A stretch of DNA of 64,000 nucleotides from Flavobacteriaceae bacterium (GCA_009827225.1 WUAI01000013.1:1-64000), one strand, 5' to 3'. Counted from the first letter of the stretch, positions 54,177 to 63,395 are shown. The notes: generated by a model from the letters alone, not told the origin. Numbers and translations: made by a program.

Positions 54177-55271
54177 ATGAAGCAATTTATATTTCCTCTC
54201 TTAGCCTTATTCATTACAGTGGGTTGTACAAGTCAGCAAAAATCCCTGAATCGGCAATCGGGTGATCAAAAAAATACTGCGTCACCGAAGAATATCATTT
54301 TATTAATCGCCGACGGAACCGGATTGAGCCAGGTTTCCTCCAGTATTTTTTATAAAGAGGGACCGTCTAATTACGATCGTTTGCCGGAAATTGGACTAAT
54401 CAAAACATCATCGGCTACCGAACTCGTTACCGACTCGGCAGCCGGAGCGACCGCATTTGCCTCCGGGATCAAAACCTACAACGGTGCAGTTGGTGTTGCT
54501 GTCGATTCGACATCTGTGATCAACATTGCAGAGGAAGTTTCAAAAATAGGCTGGGATACCGGATTGGTTGCCACCTCTTCTATCACCCATGCGACCCCTG
54601 CATGTTTTTACGCACATATCAGCTCTCGTGACGAAGAACTAGAAATCGCGGAACAGTTGGTTACCTCCGATATCGATTTCTTTGCCGGTGGCGGCCTCGA
54701 ATTTTTCAAAGGTCGTTGGGACGGTATGGACCTGGTCACCGCTCTGAAGTTTAACGACTTTTCAATGAACACCAAAGAACTTGCCCCCATGGAGGGCGCC
54801 AAAAAAGGTTATTTATTGGCGGACGATGGAATGCCGAAAATGGTCGAAGGACGAGGCGACTTTCTTCCGAAAGCCACTCAAATGGCCATCGATCATTTAT
54901 CGATGAATGACAAAGGCTTCTTCCTAATGGTGGAAGGCTCTCAAGTGGACTGGGGAGGTCATGATAACGATGCCGAATACCTAATTTCTGAATTGATCGA
55001 CTTTGACGAAGCCATAGGAGTGGCAATGGATTTTGCACAAAAAAACGGTGAAACCCTGGTGATCGTTACTGCCGACCATGAAACCGGTGGGTTTACCCTT
55101 GCTGCTTCCCAAAGAGGATACGCTACCATCACTCCTACCTTTTCCACAGATTCACATTCTGCGACCATGGTTCCCGTATTTTCTTATGGACCGGGATCGG
55201 AACTATTCGGTGGGATTTATGAGAATACGGAGATTTATCACAAAATGAAACAACTGATATTTCCGAAGTAA
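54177..55271 (+). CDS. Alkaline phosphatase, lipoprotein form
   Basis: Alkaline phosphatases release phosphate from organic esters outside the inner membrane. The ATG at 54177 gives 364 residues with a lipoprotein signal, MKQFIFPLLALFITVGC (Cys17). The metal and nucleophile motifs are present: LLIADGTGLSQ near residue 46, VTDSAAGATAFASGIKT with the nucleophile Ser87, and TADHETGG near the end. It is shorter than E. coli PhoA, as common for this subgroup. It should be anchored in the envelope. It has its own promoter. Confidence 0.92.
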   Translation: MKQFIFPLLALFITVGCTSQQKSLNRQSGDQKNTASPKNIILLIADGTGLSQVSSSIFYKEGPSNYDRLPEIGLIKTSSATELVTDSAAGATAFASGIKTYNGAVGVAVDSTSVINIAEEVSKIGWDTGLVATSSITHATPACFYAHISSRDEELEIAEQLVTSDIDFFAGGGLEFFKGRWDGMDLVTALKFNDFSMNTKELAPMEGAKKGYLLADDGMPKMVEGRGDFLPKATQMAIDHLSMNDKGFFLMVEGSQVDWGGHDNDAEYLISELIDFDEAIGVAMDFAQKNGETLVIVTADHETGGFTLAASQRGYATITPTFSTDSHSATMVPVFSYGPGSELFGGIYENTEIYHKMKQLIFPK

Positions 55272-55303
55272 TTCTGAAGGTTCCAATGCGTTTACCACTC
55301 ACT

Positions 55304-55311
55304 TAATTTTG
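55304..55311 (+). promoter_or_regulatory. Possible -7 box of the mlaE-type gene
   Basis: TAATTTTG (55304-55311) matches the consensus exactly and lies 25 nt before the ATG at 55337. A TACTTTAG just behind it is one base off. No TTG was found at the right distance upstream. Confidence 0.45.
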
Positions 55312-55336
55312 TTACTTTAGCAACAGACACCCGGCT

Positions 55337-56074
55337 ATGAAGTACCTAGGAGATATTGGTTCCTATTTTATAATGCTACGAACTGTTTTCAGCAGACCTA
55401 CCAAAAGTTCTGTTCTGCGTGAACTTATATTGAAAGAAGTAGACGAATTGGTAATCAACTCGTTGGGAATCGTCGCCTTTATTTCCTTTTTCGTTGGAAG
55501 TGTTGTGGCCATTCAAACCGCCTTAAATATTGATAATCCACTGATTCCCGATTATCTGGTCGGATTTGCAACTCGCCAATCCATTATACTCGAATTTGCC
55601 CCGACCTTCATTTCCATTATTATGGCTGGAAAGATGGGTTCCTTTATCACGTCTAGTATCGGTTCCATGAGAGTAACCGAACAAATCGACGCATTGGAAG
55701 TTATGGGAATCAACTCACTGAATTACCTGGTATTCCCAAAAATTATAGCCTTGCTTTTCTATCCATTTGTGATTGCCATCGCTATGTTTTTAGGAATTTT
55801 AGGAGGATGGGTAGCAGGTGTGTACGGAGATTTTAGTACTTCGGAAGCTTTTATCCGCGGGCTCCAGGAAGACTTCAAACCCTTTCATGTATTCTATGCC
55901 TTCGTGAAAACCCTTGTATTTGCCTTCATCCTGGCAACAGTCCCTTCATGGCAGGGCTACTTTATGAAGGGAGGAGCTTTGGAAGTGGGTAAAGCCAGTA
56001 CGAATTCTTTTGTATGGACCAGTGTTTTGATTATTCTGACCAATTTTATCGTAACCTCTTTATTGCTTAGCTGA
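55337..56074 (+). CDS. MlaE-type lipid ABC transporter permease
   Basis: MlaE is the inner-membrane permease of transporters that move phospholipids between the membranes. The 245-residue protein has about five membrane segments and the family core PTFISIIMAGKMGSFITSSI, followed by GSMRVTEQIDALEVMGINSL, the MlaE signature. Length is normal. Its stop codon shares one base with the ATG of the ATPase gene (TGATG). An MCE-domain (MlaD) gene would be expected but is not next to it. Confidence 0.92.
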   Translation: MKYLGDIGSYFIMLRTVFSRPTKSSVLRELILKEVDELVINSLGIVAFISFFVGSVVAIQTALNIDNPLIPDYLVGFATRQSIILEFAPTFISIIMAGKMGSFITSSIGSMRVTEQIDALEVMGINSLNYLVFPKIIALLFYPFVIAIAMFLGILGGWVAGVYGDFSTSEAFIRGLQEDFKPFHVFYAFVKTLVFAFILATVPSWQGYFMKGGALEVGKASTNSFVWTSVLIILTNFIVTSLLLS

Positions 56075-56838
56075 TGATCACAGTAGAAAATTTGCATAAA
56101 AGTTTTGGCAGTGAGCACATTCTTAAAGGGCTCACCACAACCTTTGATAAAGGGAAGACGAATCTCATCATCGGGCAAAGTGGAAGTGGGAAAACCGTTT
56201 TCCTAAAGTGCTTACTCGGTTTGTTCGAAGCCGAAGAAGGACGAATCATCTATAAGGATAAGGCCATTCAGGACATGACCGATGATGAAAAGCGAAATTT
56301 GAGGGAAGATATGGGTATGGTTTTTCAGGGAGGTGCCTTATTCGACTCCATGACCGTCGAAGAAAACGTAATGTTTCCACTGCGCATGTTCAGCAAGTTT
56401 GCTAGGGAGGAAATGCTGGACAGGGTGAACGAAGTGCTCACTCGGGTAAATCTTGAAAATGTAAATTCAAAGTACCCTTCTGAAATCTCCGGTGGGATGC
56501 AAAAACGAGTGGCCATCGCGAGGGCGATCGTAAACAATCCGCAGTACCTATTCTGCGATGAGCCCAACTCTGGTCTGGATCCCAGGACTGCTATTCTTAT
56601 CGACAACCTTATCCAGGAGATCACCCAGGAATATGATATTACTACGGTGATCAATACTCACGATATGAATTCAGTGATGGAAATTGGTGAAAAGATCGTT
56701 TTCCTGTACAAAGGTAATTTGGCCTGGCAGGGAACCAATAAGGAGATCTTTAAGACAGATAATAAGGAGGTCACCGACTTTGTGTATTCTTCAAACCTAT
56801 TCAAGAAAATCAGGGAAATTCAACTGGACGAAGGTTAA
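56074..56838 (+). CDS. MlaF-type lipid ABC transporter ATPase
   Basis: MlaF powers the MlaE permease. The 254-residue protein has Walker A IIGQSGSGKTVFLKCLLG, the Q-loop GMVFQGGALFDSMTVEENV, the signature SGGMQKRVAIARAIV and Walker B LFCDEPNSGLDP. Length is normal. It overlaps mlaE by one base. Its last 4 nt overlap the end of the convergent DUF389 gene, so there is no terminator between them. Partners such as MlaD are encoded elsewhere. Confidence 0.93.
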   Translation: MITVENLHKSFGSEHILKGLTTTFDKGKTNLIIGQSGSGKTVFLKCLLGLFEAEEGRIIYKDKAIQDMTDDEKRNLREDMGMVFQGGALFDSMTVEENVMFPLRMFSKFAREEMLDRVNEVLTRVNLENVNSKYPSEISGGMQKRVAIARAIVNNPQYLFCDEPNSGLDPRTAILIDNLIQEITQEYDITTVINTHDMNSVMEIGEKIVFLYKGNLAWQGTNKEIFKTDNKEVTDFVYSSNLFKKIREIQLDEG

Positions 56839-58274
56839 TTTCCGGCATTCACCACACTTACCGTATCCAGGTTCATCCTAAATTTCAACCAGGTGGCCAG
56901 TCGCGTATTGTTCTCGCTACGGGTTCTTCGTGTCACGTTTCTATTCCAATTCACGGAAAACACAGGAAGTGTATCGATTTGTTCGAAGTTATTGGTCACT
57001 CGTTCTGCGTAGCTAATCTCGTCCAATTCCGGATACACCATTTTTACTTCGGCGCTTAATTTTTCAAAACTGATCTTTTCCTTCACCTTGAGTTTTGCGA
57101 TCTCATCTTCCAAAAAACGAATGCGTTCGTCCTTGTCCCGGATGGCCTTTTCGTTCTGAACATATAGTTCTTCGAGTAGCTCGGTTTTTACATCTCCGGA
57201 AATTTGTTCGGCTAACTCCCCGGATCGATCCGTTCCCTGGTACACCCTTAAATTGGAAGTCTCCAGTTTCTCGGTTTCCTTCAGCGTAGCCACCCATTCA
57301 TCAATTTGGGATTGTGGTACAGGATTCCCAATAAAATACACTTCGATGTCCTTGGTCTCGAAATCCTGGGTGAACTTCACTACCTCCGCACCTTCGTAAC
57401 GAATTTCATTGTTCACAAATTCCCTGGTTTTGGTCTCAAATACCTGCTGTTCCAATAGGTTTATAAAAAGGATCACCGATGGAATGATCACAATGACAGC
57501 AATCACCGAAGCGATTTGTGCAATGATTCTTCTTCTTTTTGAATTGGCATATCGTACCAACGGAAACCGAAGTACTTTAGAAACAATGAATGTGGACAAC
57601 GCTATAAACACAGCATTGATAGAAAACAGGTATAAGGCGCCTCCGGCATAATTGAGATTGCCTACTGCAAGTCCATAACCCACAGTACACAATGGTGGCA
57701 TCAGCGCAGTCGCAATAGCCACACCGAAAATCACACTCGCGATAGTTCCTTTTTTAGTCTTGGCAACAATAAGTGCCAAACCACCAAATATGGCAACCAG
57801 CACATCAAGGATGGTAGGATAGGTTCTCGCCAATAATTCAGGCGTCTCCTGGGTGAGCGGTGAAATTTCAAAGTACAGGTATGCGGTAAGCACACTCAGG
57901 AACATCATGACTCCCAGGTTGATCATCGATCGCCGCAGCATTTCCACATCGTTGATAGCCACACCTAGACCCACACCCACAATCGGACCCATTAGAGGAG
58001 AGATAAGCATCGCACCAATCACTACTGCGGTGCTACTTACATTCAATCCGATGGATGCGACGAAAATGGAAAATATCAAGATCCAGGCATTGTGCCCACG
58101 AAATGAAATGTCCTTTTTAACCGCTTCAATGGTAGAATCCCTATCGGTATCGCTGTGTATATTGAACAGCCCTAGAATAAATTCACGGAGTGATTCCCAG
58201 GCGGTTTGCTTCACCTGTTCAAATTGCGATTCTTCGATATTCTGATTTTCAGAAGGCTGTTCGGAGGTATTCAT
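56835..58274 (-). CDS. DUF389 membrane protein
   Basis: The 479-residue protein has a charged N-terminal part, a central DUF389 domain with about six membrane segments (SIFVASIGLNVSSTAVVIGA, MLISPLMGPIVGVGLGVAIN, ATALMPPLCTVGYGLAVGNL), and a C-terminal soluble part with a heptad-like coiled coil (RDKDERIRFLEDEIAKLKVK). The family has no settled function; a transport or sensing role has been guessed. The ATG shares one base with the stop of the manC-type gene. It ends 4 nt inside the mlaF 3' end. Confidence 0.9.
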   Translation of the reverse strand: MNTSEQPSENQNIEESQFEQVKQTAWESLREFILGLFNIHSDTDRDSTIEAVKKDISFRGHNAWILIFSIFVASIGLNVSSTAVVIGAMLISPLMGPIVGVGLGVAINDVEMLRRSMINLGVMMFLSVLTAYLYFEISPLTQETPELLARTYPTILDVLVAIFGGLALIVAKTKKGTIASVIFGVAIATALMPPLCTVGYGLAVGNLNYAGGALYLFSINAVFIALSTFIVSKVLRFPLVRYANSKRRRIIAQIASVIAVIVIIPSVILFINLLEQQVFETKTREFVNNEIRYEGAEVVKFTQDFETKDIEVYFIGNPVPQSQIDEWVATLKETEKLETSNLRVYQGTDRSGELAEQISGDVKTELLEELYVQNEKAIRDKDERIRFLEDEIAKLKVKEKISFEKLSAEVKMVYPELDEISYAERVTNNFEQIDTLPVFSVNWNRNVTRRTRSENNTRLATWLKFRMNLDTVSVVNAGN

Positions 58275-59353
58275 TATGTATACTTTTTCCCAAATTTATC
58301 GGATACTTCACCCAATAGTTTCTTGATTTCTTGCTGTTTTTCTTTTGGAAAGATAAGTAAAACGTTTTCTTTATCCACTATGATATAATCATCGAGCGAA
58401 TCGATCACAACCAACTTCTCCCCTTCTGTATAGATCATATTTTCGTTGGAATCCCTGAAGTGAGCGATGGCCCGTACCACAGCATTACCACTATTGTCCT
58501 TTTCGAGCTTATCGTGCAAGGCTCCCCAGGTACCCAGGTCATTCCAGTCGAAAGTGGCTTGCTTCACAAATACATTCAGAGCTTTTTCAAGGATTCCATA
58601 ATCAATGGAAATATTTTCAGCTTTGCCATATTCAGAAGTAACAAATGATTTTTCTTCGGAAGTGTTCAAGACGTCCATTCCGGAAGCAAACAACTCATAC
58701 ATTCCCGGCATCAGAGTTTTGAAAGACGACACGATGCTACGAACGCTCCAGATAAATATTCCTGCATTCCATGAGAAATTACCGGCTTCCAGAAATTTTT
58801 TGGCTGTTTCATAATCCGGTTTTTCACGGAATTGATCAACTTTTTTAATAATTGAATCCGATCCCTGGTCAAACTCTATGTAACCGTAACCGGTATTCGG
58901 GAACGAAGGCTTTATACCCAAAGTAACCAGGATGTCTTCTTCAGCGCAAGCTCGAAAACAGGCCTCGGTATCTTGCTCAAACGCGGCCTCATCCTCGATC
59001 CAATGATCACTGGGTGCTACCAACATGAGTCCTTCGGGGTTTTCCTTGAAAATCTTCAACGCCGATAACAAAATACAGGGTGCTGTGTTCCTCATGGCCG
59101 GTTCCAAAACCAATTGATCTGAATTGATTTTCGGCAATTGTTCAAGACACAGATCCGCATAACGTTCGTTCGTGAGTATGTGTATGTTGCTTTCAGGGAT
59201 CATTCGGTTGATACGTGAGAAAGTTTTCTGAAGCAAAGTCTCACCCGTTCCAAGCATATCATGAAATTGCTTTGGAAATTCAGAAGTACTTACCGGCCAG
59301 AAACGTGAGCCAATACCTCCTGCCATTATAACTGCATAAAGATTTTTGTTCAT
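58274..59353 (-). CDS. manC: Mannose-1-phosphate guanylyltransferase
   Basis: This enzyme makes GDP-mannose from mannose-1-phosphate and GTP for cell-surface polysaccharides. The 359-residue protein starts MNKNLYAVIMAGGIGSRFWP with the pyrophosphorylase loop GGIGSRFWPVS and FPKQFHDMLG; LVAPSDHWIEDEAAFE and NAGIFIWSVRSIVSSF are further family motifs. It lacks the C-terminal isomerase domain of bifunctional ManC. The gene lies 3 nt after the SprT-like gene and joins the DUF389 gene at TAATG. Confidence 0.9.
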   Translation of the reverse strand: MNKNLYAVIMAGGIGSRFWPVSTSEFPKQFHDMLGTGETLLQKTFSRINRMIPESNIHILTNERYADLCLEQLPKINSDQLVLEPAMRNTAPCILLSALKIFKENPEGLMLVAPSDHWIEDEAAFEQDTEACFRACAEEDILVTLGIKPSFPNTGYGYIEFDQGSDSIIKKVDQFREKPDYETAKKFLEAGNFSWNAGIFIWSVRSIVSSFKTLMPGMYELFASGMDVLNTSEEKSFVTSEYGKAENISIDYGILEKALNVFVKQATFDWNDLGTWGALHDKLEKDNSGNAVVRAIAHFRDSNENMIYTEGEKLVVIDSLDDYIIVDKENVLLIFPKEKQQEIKKLLGEVSDKFGKKYT

Positions 59354-59356
59354 GAT

Positions 59357-59953
59357 TTATTGAATCAATTCTACCTCAGCATTAGGATTGAACAGATATA
59401 TTCTTCCCGTTGAAATCTCAAGGCATTCATACCGTTTCACCCTTTTGTTGCCCCGTTTAAACACTTTACCGTTATATAGTCTGAAAGTACTCCCATAAGG
59501 CAATTCAAAGATATAGTTTTTATCATTGGGCGGATCAAATTGCTTTAAGGCTAACGATAATTTAGCATCCGTATCACTACTTGCTCGTGGATTCTTGAAA
59601 TGCAGAGCCAAAAGAGGTAATAACGACTTCGGAAAAATTTCGGGCCGGATAAACGGCAGCATCAGGTATTGAAAGGTATGCTTCCATTCTTTTCCATGTG
59701 GTTTTATGTTTCGGCCGTATTTCCGAAAGGCAACTAAATGAGCAACTTCATGTATGAGCGTGATTAAGAAACGATATGGATTCAAATTGGAATTAACTGT
59801 GATTTGATGCTGCCCGTTTGGAAGCTTGCGATAGTCTCCATGGCGGGTTTTGCGCTCATTGACAATCTTAAGATGCAATTCATTGATCTCTATCAACTGC
59901 ACTGCAGAATTAACGGCTGCCTTTGGAAGGTATTTTTCAAGAATCTCGTTCAT
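59357..59953 (-). CDS. SprT-like zinc metalloprotease domain protein
   Basis: The 198-residue protein has the SprT-family zinc motif HEVAHL in LITLIHEVAHLVAFRKYGRN near residue 90, followed by HGKEWKHTFQYLMLPF, a typical next element. Bacterial SprT proteins are poorly known; the human relative SPRTN cuts DNA-bound proteins. Start MNEILEKYLPKAAVNSAVQL. It begins 2 nt after the dehydrogenase gene and is 3 nt before the manC-type gene, so it is probably in one operon. Confidence 0.88.
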   Translation of the reverse strand: MNEILEKYLPKAAVNSAVQLIEINELHLKIVNERKTRHGDYRKLPNGQHQITVNSNLNPYRFLITLIHEVAHLVAFRKYGRNIKPHGKEWKHTFQYLMLPFIRPEIFPKSLLPLLALHFKNPRASSDTDAKLSLALKQFDPPNDKNYIFELPYGSTFRLYNGKVFKRGNKRVKRYECLEISTGRIYLFNPNAEVELIQ

Positions 59954-59955
59954 GC

Positions 59956-60636
59956 CTATGGTGTGGAAGCAGATACTTGTAAAGTCTTTCCATTATAGTA
60001 TTGATTACCCAACAGAGAGAAGTCCATGATGTATTGAGCCATCTCTAAGGCTGATAGCGGTGCCTGATAGCCTGGAAATACTTCTTCCAACATCTCGGTT
60101 TGCACAGCTCCCAGTGCCAGGGCGTTAAAAGCCGGTCCCGTTTCTTTGTATTCTTCCGCCAACACTTCCGTTAGGGTAATGATGGCACCTTTGCTACTGC
60201 TATAGGCGGCCAAACCGGGAAATTTCATGCTTCCCTGGATACCTCCCATACTACTAATATTTACCACATGACCATCCTTGTTCATATAAGGAAGTGCGAT
60301 TTGCGTGAGCGCAGCAGCACCAAAAACGTTCACTTCGTAAGAGGCTTGAAAGTCTTCCATTTTCAATTTCTCAAAAGGTTTATTCACCAAATAGCCTGAG
60401 TTATTGATCAGAATATCCACCTTTTTCCAATTAGATTTTAGAAATGAAGCCACCTTTTTGAGATCGGCCGTGCTCGTAATATCGCAAGGAAAGCAAGTGC
60501 AATTGGAAATTCCCAATCCTGAAACCGGCACCTCGTTTCGGGAAAGGGCCAGAACATTGTATCCCTTATCGGCAAAAAGCGCTACCAATTCATAGCCGAT
60601 TCCCCTACTGGTACCCGTAATGATTACATTCTTCAT
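59956..60636 (-). CDS. Short-chain dehydrogenase/reductase
   Basis: SDR enzymes oxidise or reduce small molecules with NAD(P). The ATG at 60636 gives 226 residues starting MKNVIITGTSRGIGYELVAL, with the dinucleotide motif TGTSRGIG. The NNSG motif (INNSG), catalytic Ser in INISSMGG-like VVNISSMGG, and YSSSKGA with Tyr-x3-Lys are present. Six upstream codons are rejected as they precede the family start. It lies 71 nt after pdhC, with a hairpin between. The substrate is unknown. Confidence 0.9.
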   Translation of the reverse strand: MKNVIITGTSRGIGYELVALFADKGYNVLALSRNEVPVSGLGISNCTCFPCDITSTADLKKVASFLKSNWKKVDILINNSGYLVNKPFEKLKMEDFQASYEVNVFGAAALTQIALPYMNKDGHVVNISSMGGIQGSMKFPGLAAYSSSKGAIITLTEVLAEEYKETGPAFNALALGAVQTEMLEEVFPGYQAPLSALEMAQYIMDFSLLGNQYYNGKTLQVSASTP

Positions 60637-60654
60637 AGTTCTAAATATACACAA

Positions 60655-60686
60655 ATCCCACTATCTTCCTTGAAAAATAGTGGGAT
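60655..60686. terminator. Hairpin between pdhC and the dehydrogenase gene
   Basis: ATCCCACTAT (60655-60664) and ATAGTGGGAT (60677-60686) form a perfect 10-bp stem with a 12-nt loop. On the minus strand only a poor T-tract follows, so it may be a partial terminator or a stabiliser of the pdhC mRNA end. Confidence 0.55.
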
Positions 60687-60707
60687 CAAGCTCTTTGTTT
60701 TTATTGC

Positions 60708-62342
60708 CTAGACAAACATGGTCACAGGATTCTCGATGTACTGTTTTAATGTTTGTAGGAATTGTGCTCCCGTCGCACCATCCACAGTTCGATGATCACA
60801 GGCAAGGGTTACCGTCATTGTATTCCCAACTACAATTTCCCCATCCTTTACCACAGGCTTTTGCACAATAGTTCCGACTGATAATATTGCTGAATTAGGA
60901 GCGTTGATAATCGACGTAAATTCCTTGATACCAAACATACCCAAATTGGAAACCGTAAAGGTACTTCCTTGCATTTCGTCCGGGGTTAGTTTCTTGTTTC
61001 TCGCTTTTCCAGCCAGTTCTTTTACATTCGCACCAATCTGAGAGAATGTCATTTGGTCAGCAAATTTCAAGACTGGTACTACCAATCCGTCTTCGACGGC
61101 AACGGCCACACCTACATGAATGTGTTTCGCTATTCGGGTTACATTATCGGCCCACTGACTGTTCACCTGCGGATGTTTCCTAAGGGCCATCGCACAGGCC
61201 TTAACGATCATATCATTGAAAGAGATCTTCACATCCGGAACACTATTGATCGTAGCCCTGGACTGGATCGCATTGTCCATATCCAGTTCGATGGTGAGAT
61301 AATAATGAGGTGCTGTAAATTTGGACTCCGCCAATCGTTTAGCAATGGTTTTACGCATTTGCGAATTACTAATCTCTTCAAAGCTCTCTTCACCAACAGG
61401 AGTATAAGTGGTCACAGCCGGTGCTGTAGCATCCTGAGTTGCTGCCGGTGCTGCTGTTCTTTCGGAAGGCACATAGTTGTCTACATCTCTTTTGATGATT
61501 CTACCGTTTTCACCGGTACCTTTTAAATCTGCAAGATTGATTCCTTTTTCTTCCGCCATTTTTCGTGCCAATGGAGAAATAAAGATCCTTCCATTAGGGC
61601 CACTTGATTCTGTGGTAGCTGAAGCCTCAGTCTTTGGAACTGATGATGCAACAGCCTCTGCCTTGGGTGCTTCTGCGGGCTTGTCCACTTTAGCGGGCTC
61701 CGCTTTGGCAGGTGTGGAAGCAGTCACGTTGGAAACATCGGTGCCTGCTGGTCCAATAATCGCTAAAAGTGCATCCACCTTAGCGGTCTCGCCTTCCTGA
61801 ATACCAATCTTTAGCAGTGTTCCACTGTAAAACGATTCAAATTCCATGGTAGCCTTATCGGTTTCGATCTCAGCCAGTATATCGCCCTCTTCAACAGAGT
61901 CTCCTTCTTTTTTTAACCATGAGGCCACTGTACCTTCTTCCATGGTATCGCTCAAACGAGGCATGGTAATAATTTCCACCCCATCCGGAAGAGCTTCTCC
62001 TGTGGATTCCGATTCCAGTTGAGATTCAACCACTGCAGGAGCTTCGGGAGTTTCAGCAGGGGTAGTTTCACCTCCTCCTGATAATAATGCCGAAATGTCT
62101 TCTCCTTCGTCTCCGATGATGGCCAACAATGCATCTACATTCGCGGTTTCACCTTCAGCAATCCCTACATGCAGGAGTGTACCTTCGTAAAACGACTCGA
62201 ATTCCATGGTTGCTTTATCTGTTTCAATTTCAGCCAGTATATCGCCCTCTTCAACTTTGTCTCCCACTTTTTTAAGCCAACTCGCCACGGTTCCTTCCTC
62301 CATGGTATCGCTTAATCTGGGCATGGTGATCACTTCTGCCAT
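60708..62342 (-). CDS. pdhC: Pyruvate dehydrogenase E2 (dihydrolipoamide acetyltransferase)
   Basis: E2 is the core of the pyruvate dehydrogenase complex and makes acetyl-CoA. The 544-residue protein has two very similar lipoyl domains (about 1-80 and 121-200; lipoyl lysines 43 and 163 in ETDKATMEFES), linkers rich in Pro/Ala/Glu, a subunit-binding domain (FISPLARKMAEEKGINLADL) near 255-290 and the acetyltransferase domain with active-site ACDHRTVDGATG. It lies 3 nt after pdhA. The E1 beta gene is not in this neighbourhood. Confidence 0.96.
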   Translation of the reverse strand: MAEVITMPRLSDTMEEGTVASWLKKVGDKVEEGDILAEIETDKATMEFESFYEGTLLHVGIAEGETANVDALLAIIGDEGEDISALLSGGGETTPAETPEAPAVVESQLESESTGEALPDGVEIITMPRLSDTMEEGTVASWLKKEGDSVEEGDILAEIETDKATMEFESFYSGTLLKIGIQEGETAKVDALLAIIGPAGTDVSNVTASTPAKAEPAKVDKPAEAPKAEAVASSVPKTEASATTESSGPNGRIFISPLARKMAEEKGINLADLKGTGENGRIIKRDVDNYVPSERTAAPAATQDATAPAVTTYTPVGEESFEEISNSQMRKTIAKRLAESKFTAPHYYLTIELDMDNAIQSRATINSVPDVKISFNDMIVKACAMALRKHPQVNSQWADNVTRIAKHIHVGVAVAVEDGLVVPVLKFADQMTFSQIGANVKELAGKARNKKLTPDEMQGSTFTVSNLGMFGIKEFTSIINAPNSAILSVGTIVQKPVVKDGEIVVGNTMTVTLACDHRTVDGATGAQFLQTLKQYIENPVTMFV

Positions 62343-62345
62343 CTC

Positions 62346-63344
62346 TTATAATTTATGAGGTAAAAATGGATAATCTTCCTGTGCATATACTACGTCGTAC
62401 ATTACGTTCTTTTCAGGATATGGAGAGTCTTCTGCAAACTTCTCACATTCGGAAACACGGTCTTTCACACGTTGATCAATCACCTTGATTTCCTCTTCCG
62501 TAGCATACTTTTTCTTGTAAATAATATCGAGGACATAACTGATGGGGTCTTCATCCCGCATCTTTTCAACTTCCTCTTTGGTTCTATAATGCTGTGCATC
62601 ACTCATGGAATGTCCACGGTAACGATACGTTCTAATTTCCAGGAAGGTGGGGCCTCCGCCTTTTCGGGCCCGGGTGATAGCTTCGTCCAATTCCTTGGCC
62701 ACAACTTCAGGTTTCATTCCATCTACGGGACGACAAGGCATCTCATATCCTAATCCTAATTTCCAAATTTCGGTGTGATTCGCTGTACGTTCCACTGAGG
62801 TTCCCATGGCATAACCATTGTTCTCCACACAAAATACTACGGGTAAATTCCATAGCATTGCCAGGTTGAATGTTTCATGCAATGATCCCTGTCGTGTTGC
62901 TCCATCCCCCATAAAAGTGAGCGTTACAGCATCGCGATCAAAATACTTATCAGCAAATGCCAATCCCGCACCTAAAGGTATCTGGCCTCCCACAATACCA
63001 TGGCCACCGTAAAAACCATGTTCCTTGGAAAAGATATGCATGGATCCTCCCAATCCCTGGGAAGTACCGGTTCCTTTTCCATATAGTTCAGCCATCACTT
63101 TTCGCGGGTCAACACCCATTCCAATAGGCTGGACGTGATTTCTGTATGCGGTGATCATTTTATCCTTAGAAATATCCATGGCATGCAATGCACCTGCGAG
63201 AACAGCTTCCTGTCCATTATACAAGTGAAGAAATCCACGGACTTTCTGTTTGATATATACCTGGGCCAGTTTGTCTTCAAACTTTCTCCAGAATAACATG
63301 TCTTCGTACCAGGAAAGATATGTTTGCTTGGTTATTCTTTTCAT
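62346..63344 (-). CDS. pdhA: Pyruvate dehydrogenase E1 component, alpha subunit
   Basis: The E1 alpha/beta tetramer decarboxylates pyruvate using thiamine diphosphate. The ATG at 63344 gives 332 residues starting MKRITKQTYLSWYEDMLFWR, the usual start of the flavobacterial enzyme; a longer frame with 32 extra residues crosses the promoter and is rejected. The thiamine motif is seen as TFMGDGATRQGSLHETFNLA with NNGYAMGT, and the phosphorylation-loop-like RYRGHSMSDAQHYRTKEEV. It heads a pdhA-pdhC unit with its own promoter; pdhB must be elsewhere. Confidence 0.96.
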   Translation of the reverse strand: MKRITKQTYLSWYEDMLFWRKFEDKLAQVYIKQKVRGFLHLYNGQEAVLAGALHAMDISKDKMITAYRNHVQPIGMGVDPRKVMAELYGKGTGTSQGLGGSMHIFSKEHGFYGGHGIVGGQIPLGAGLAFADKYFDRDAVTLTFMGDGATRQGSLHETFNLAMLWNLPVVFCVENNGYAMGTSVERTANHTEIWKLGLGYEMPCRPVDGMKPEVVAKELDEAITRARKGGGPTFLEIRTYRYRGHSMSDAQHYRTKEEVEKMRDEDPISYVLDIIYKKKYATEEEIKVIDQRVKDRVSECEKFAEDSPYPEKNVMYDVVYAQEDYPFLPHKL

Positions 63345-63367
63345 GAAAGGAAAATAATTTTTTTTGA

Positions 63368-63386
63368 AATTTTCCATTGGAAAATT
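63368..63386 (-). promoter_or_regulatory. Palindrome at the expected 5' end of the pdhA mRNA
   Basis: AATTTTCC (63368-63375) and GGAAAATT (63379-63386) form a perfect 8-bp inverted repeat around ATT. It begins about 3 nt after the expected transcription start, so it could be a repressor site or a 5'-end stabilising hairpin. Confidence 0.5.
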
Positions 63387-63395
63387 CACGAAATA

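Noticed and set aside
61053-61526. 157-codon open frame on the plus strand inside pdhC
   Set aside because: Antisense to a conserved catalytic domain, with unlikely amino acid make-up (many Cys, His, Arg and Phe); a shadow frame.
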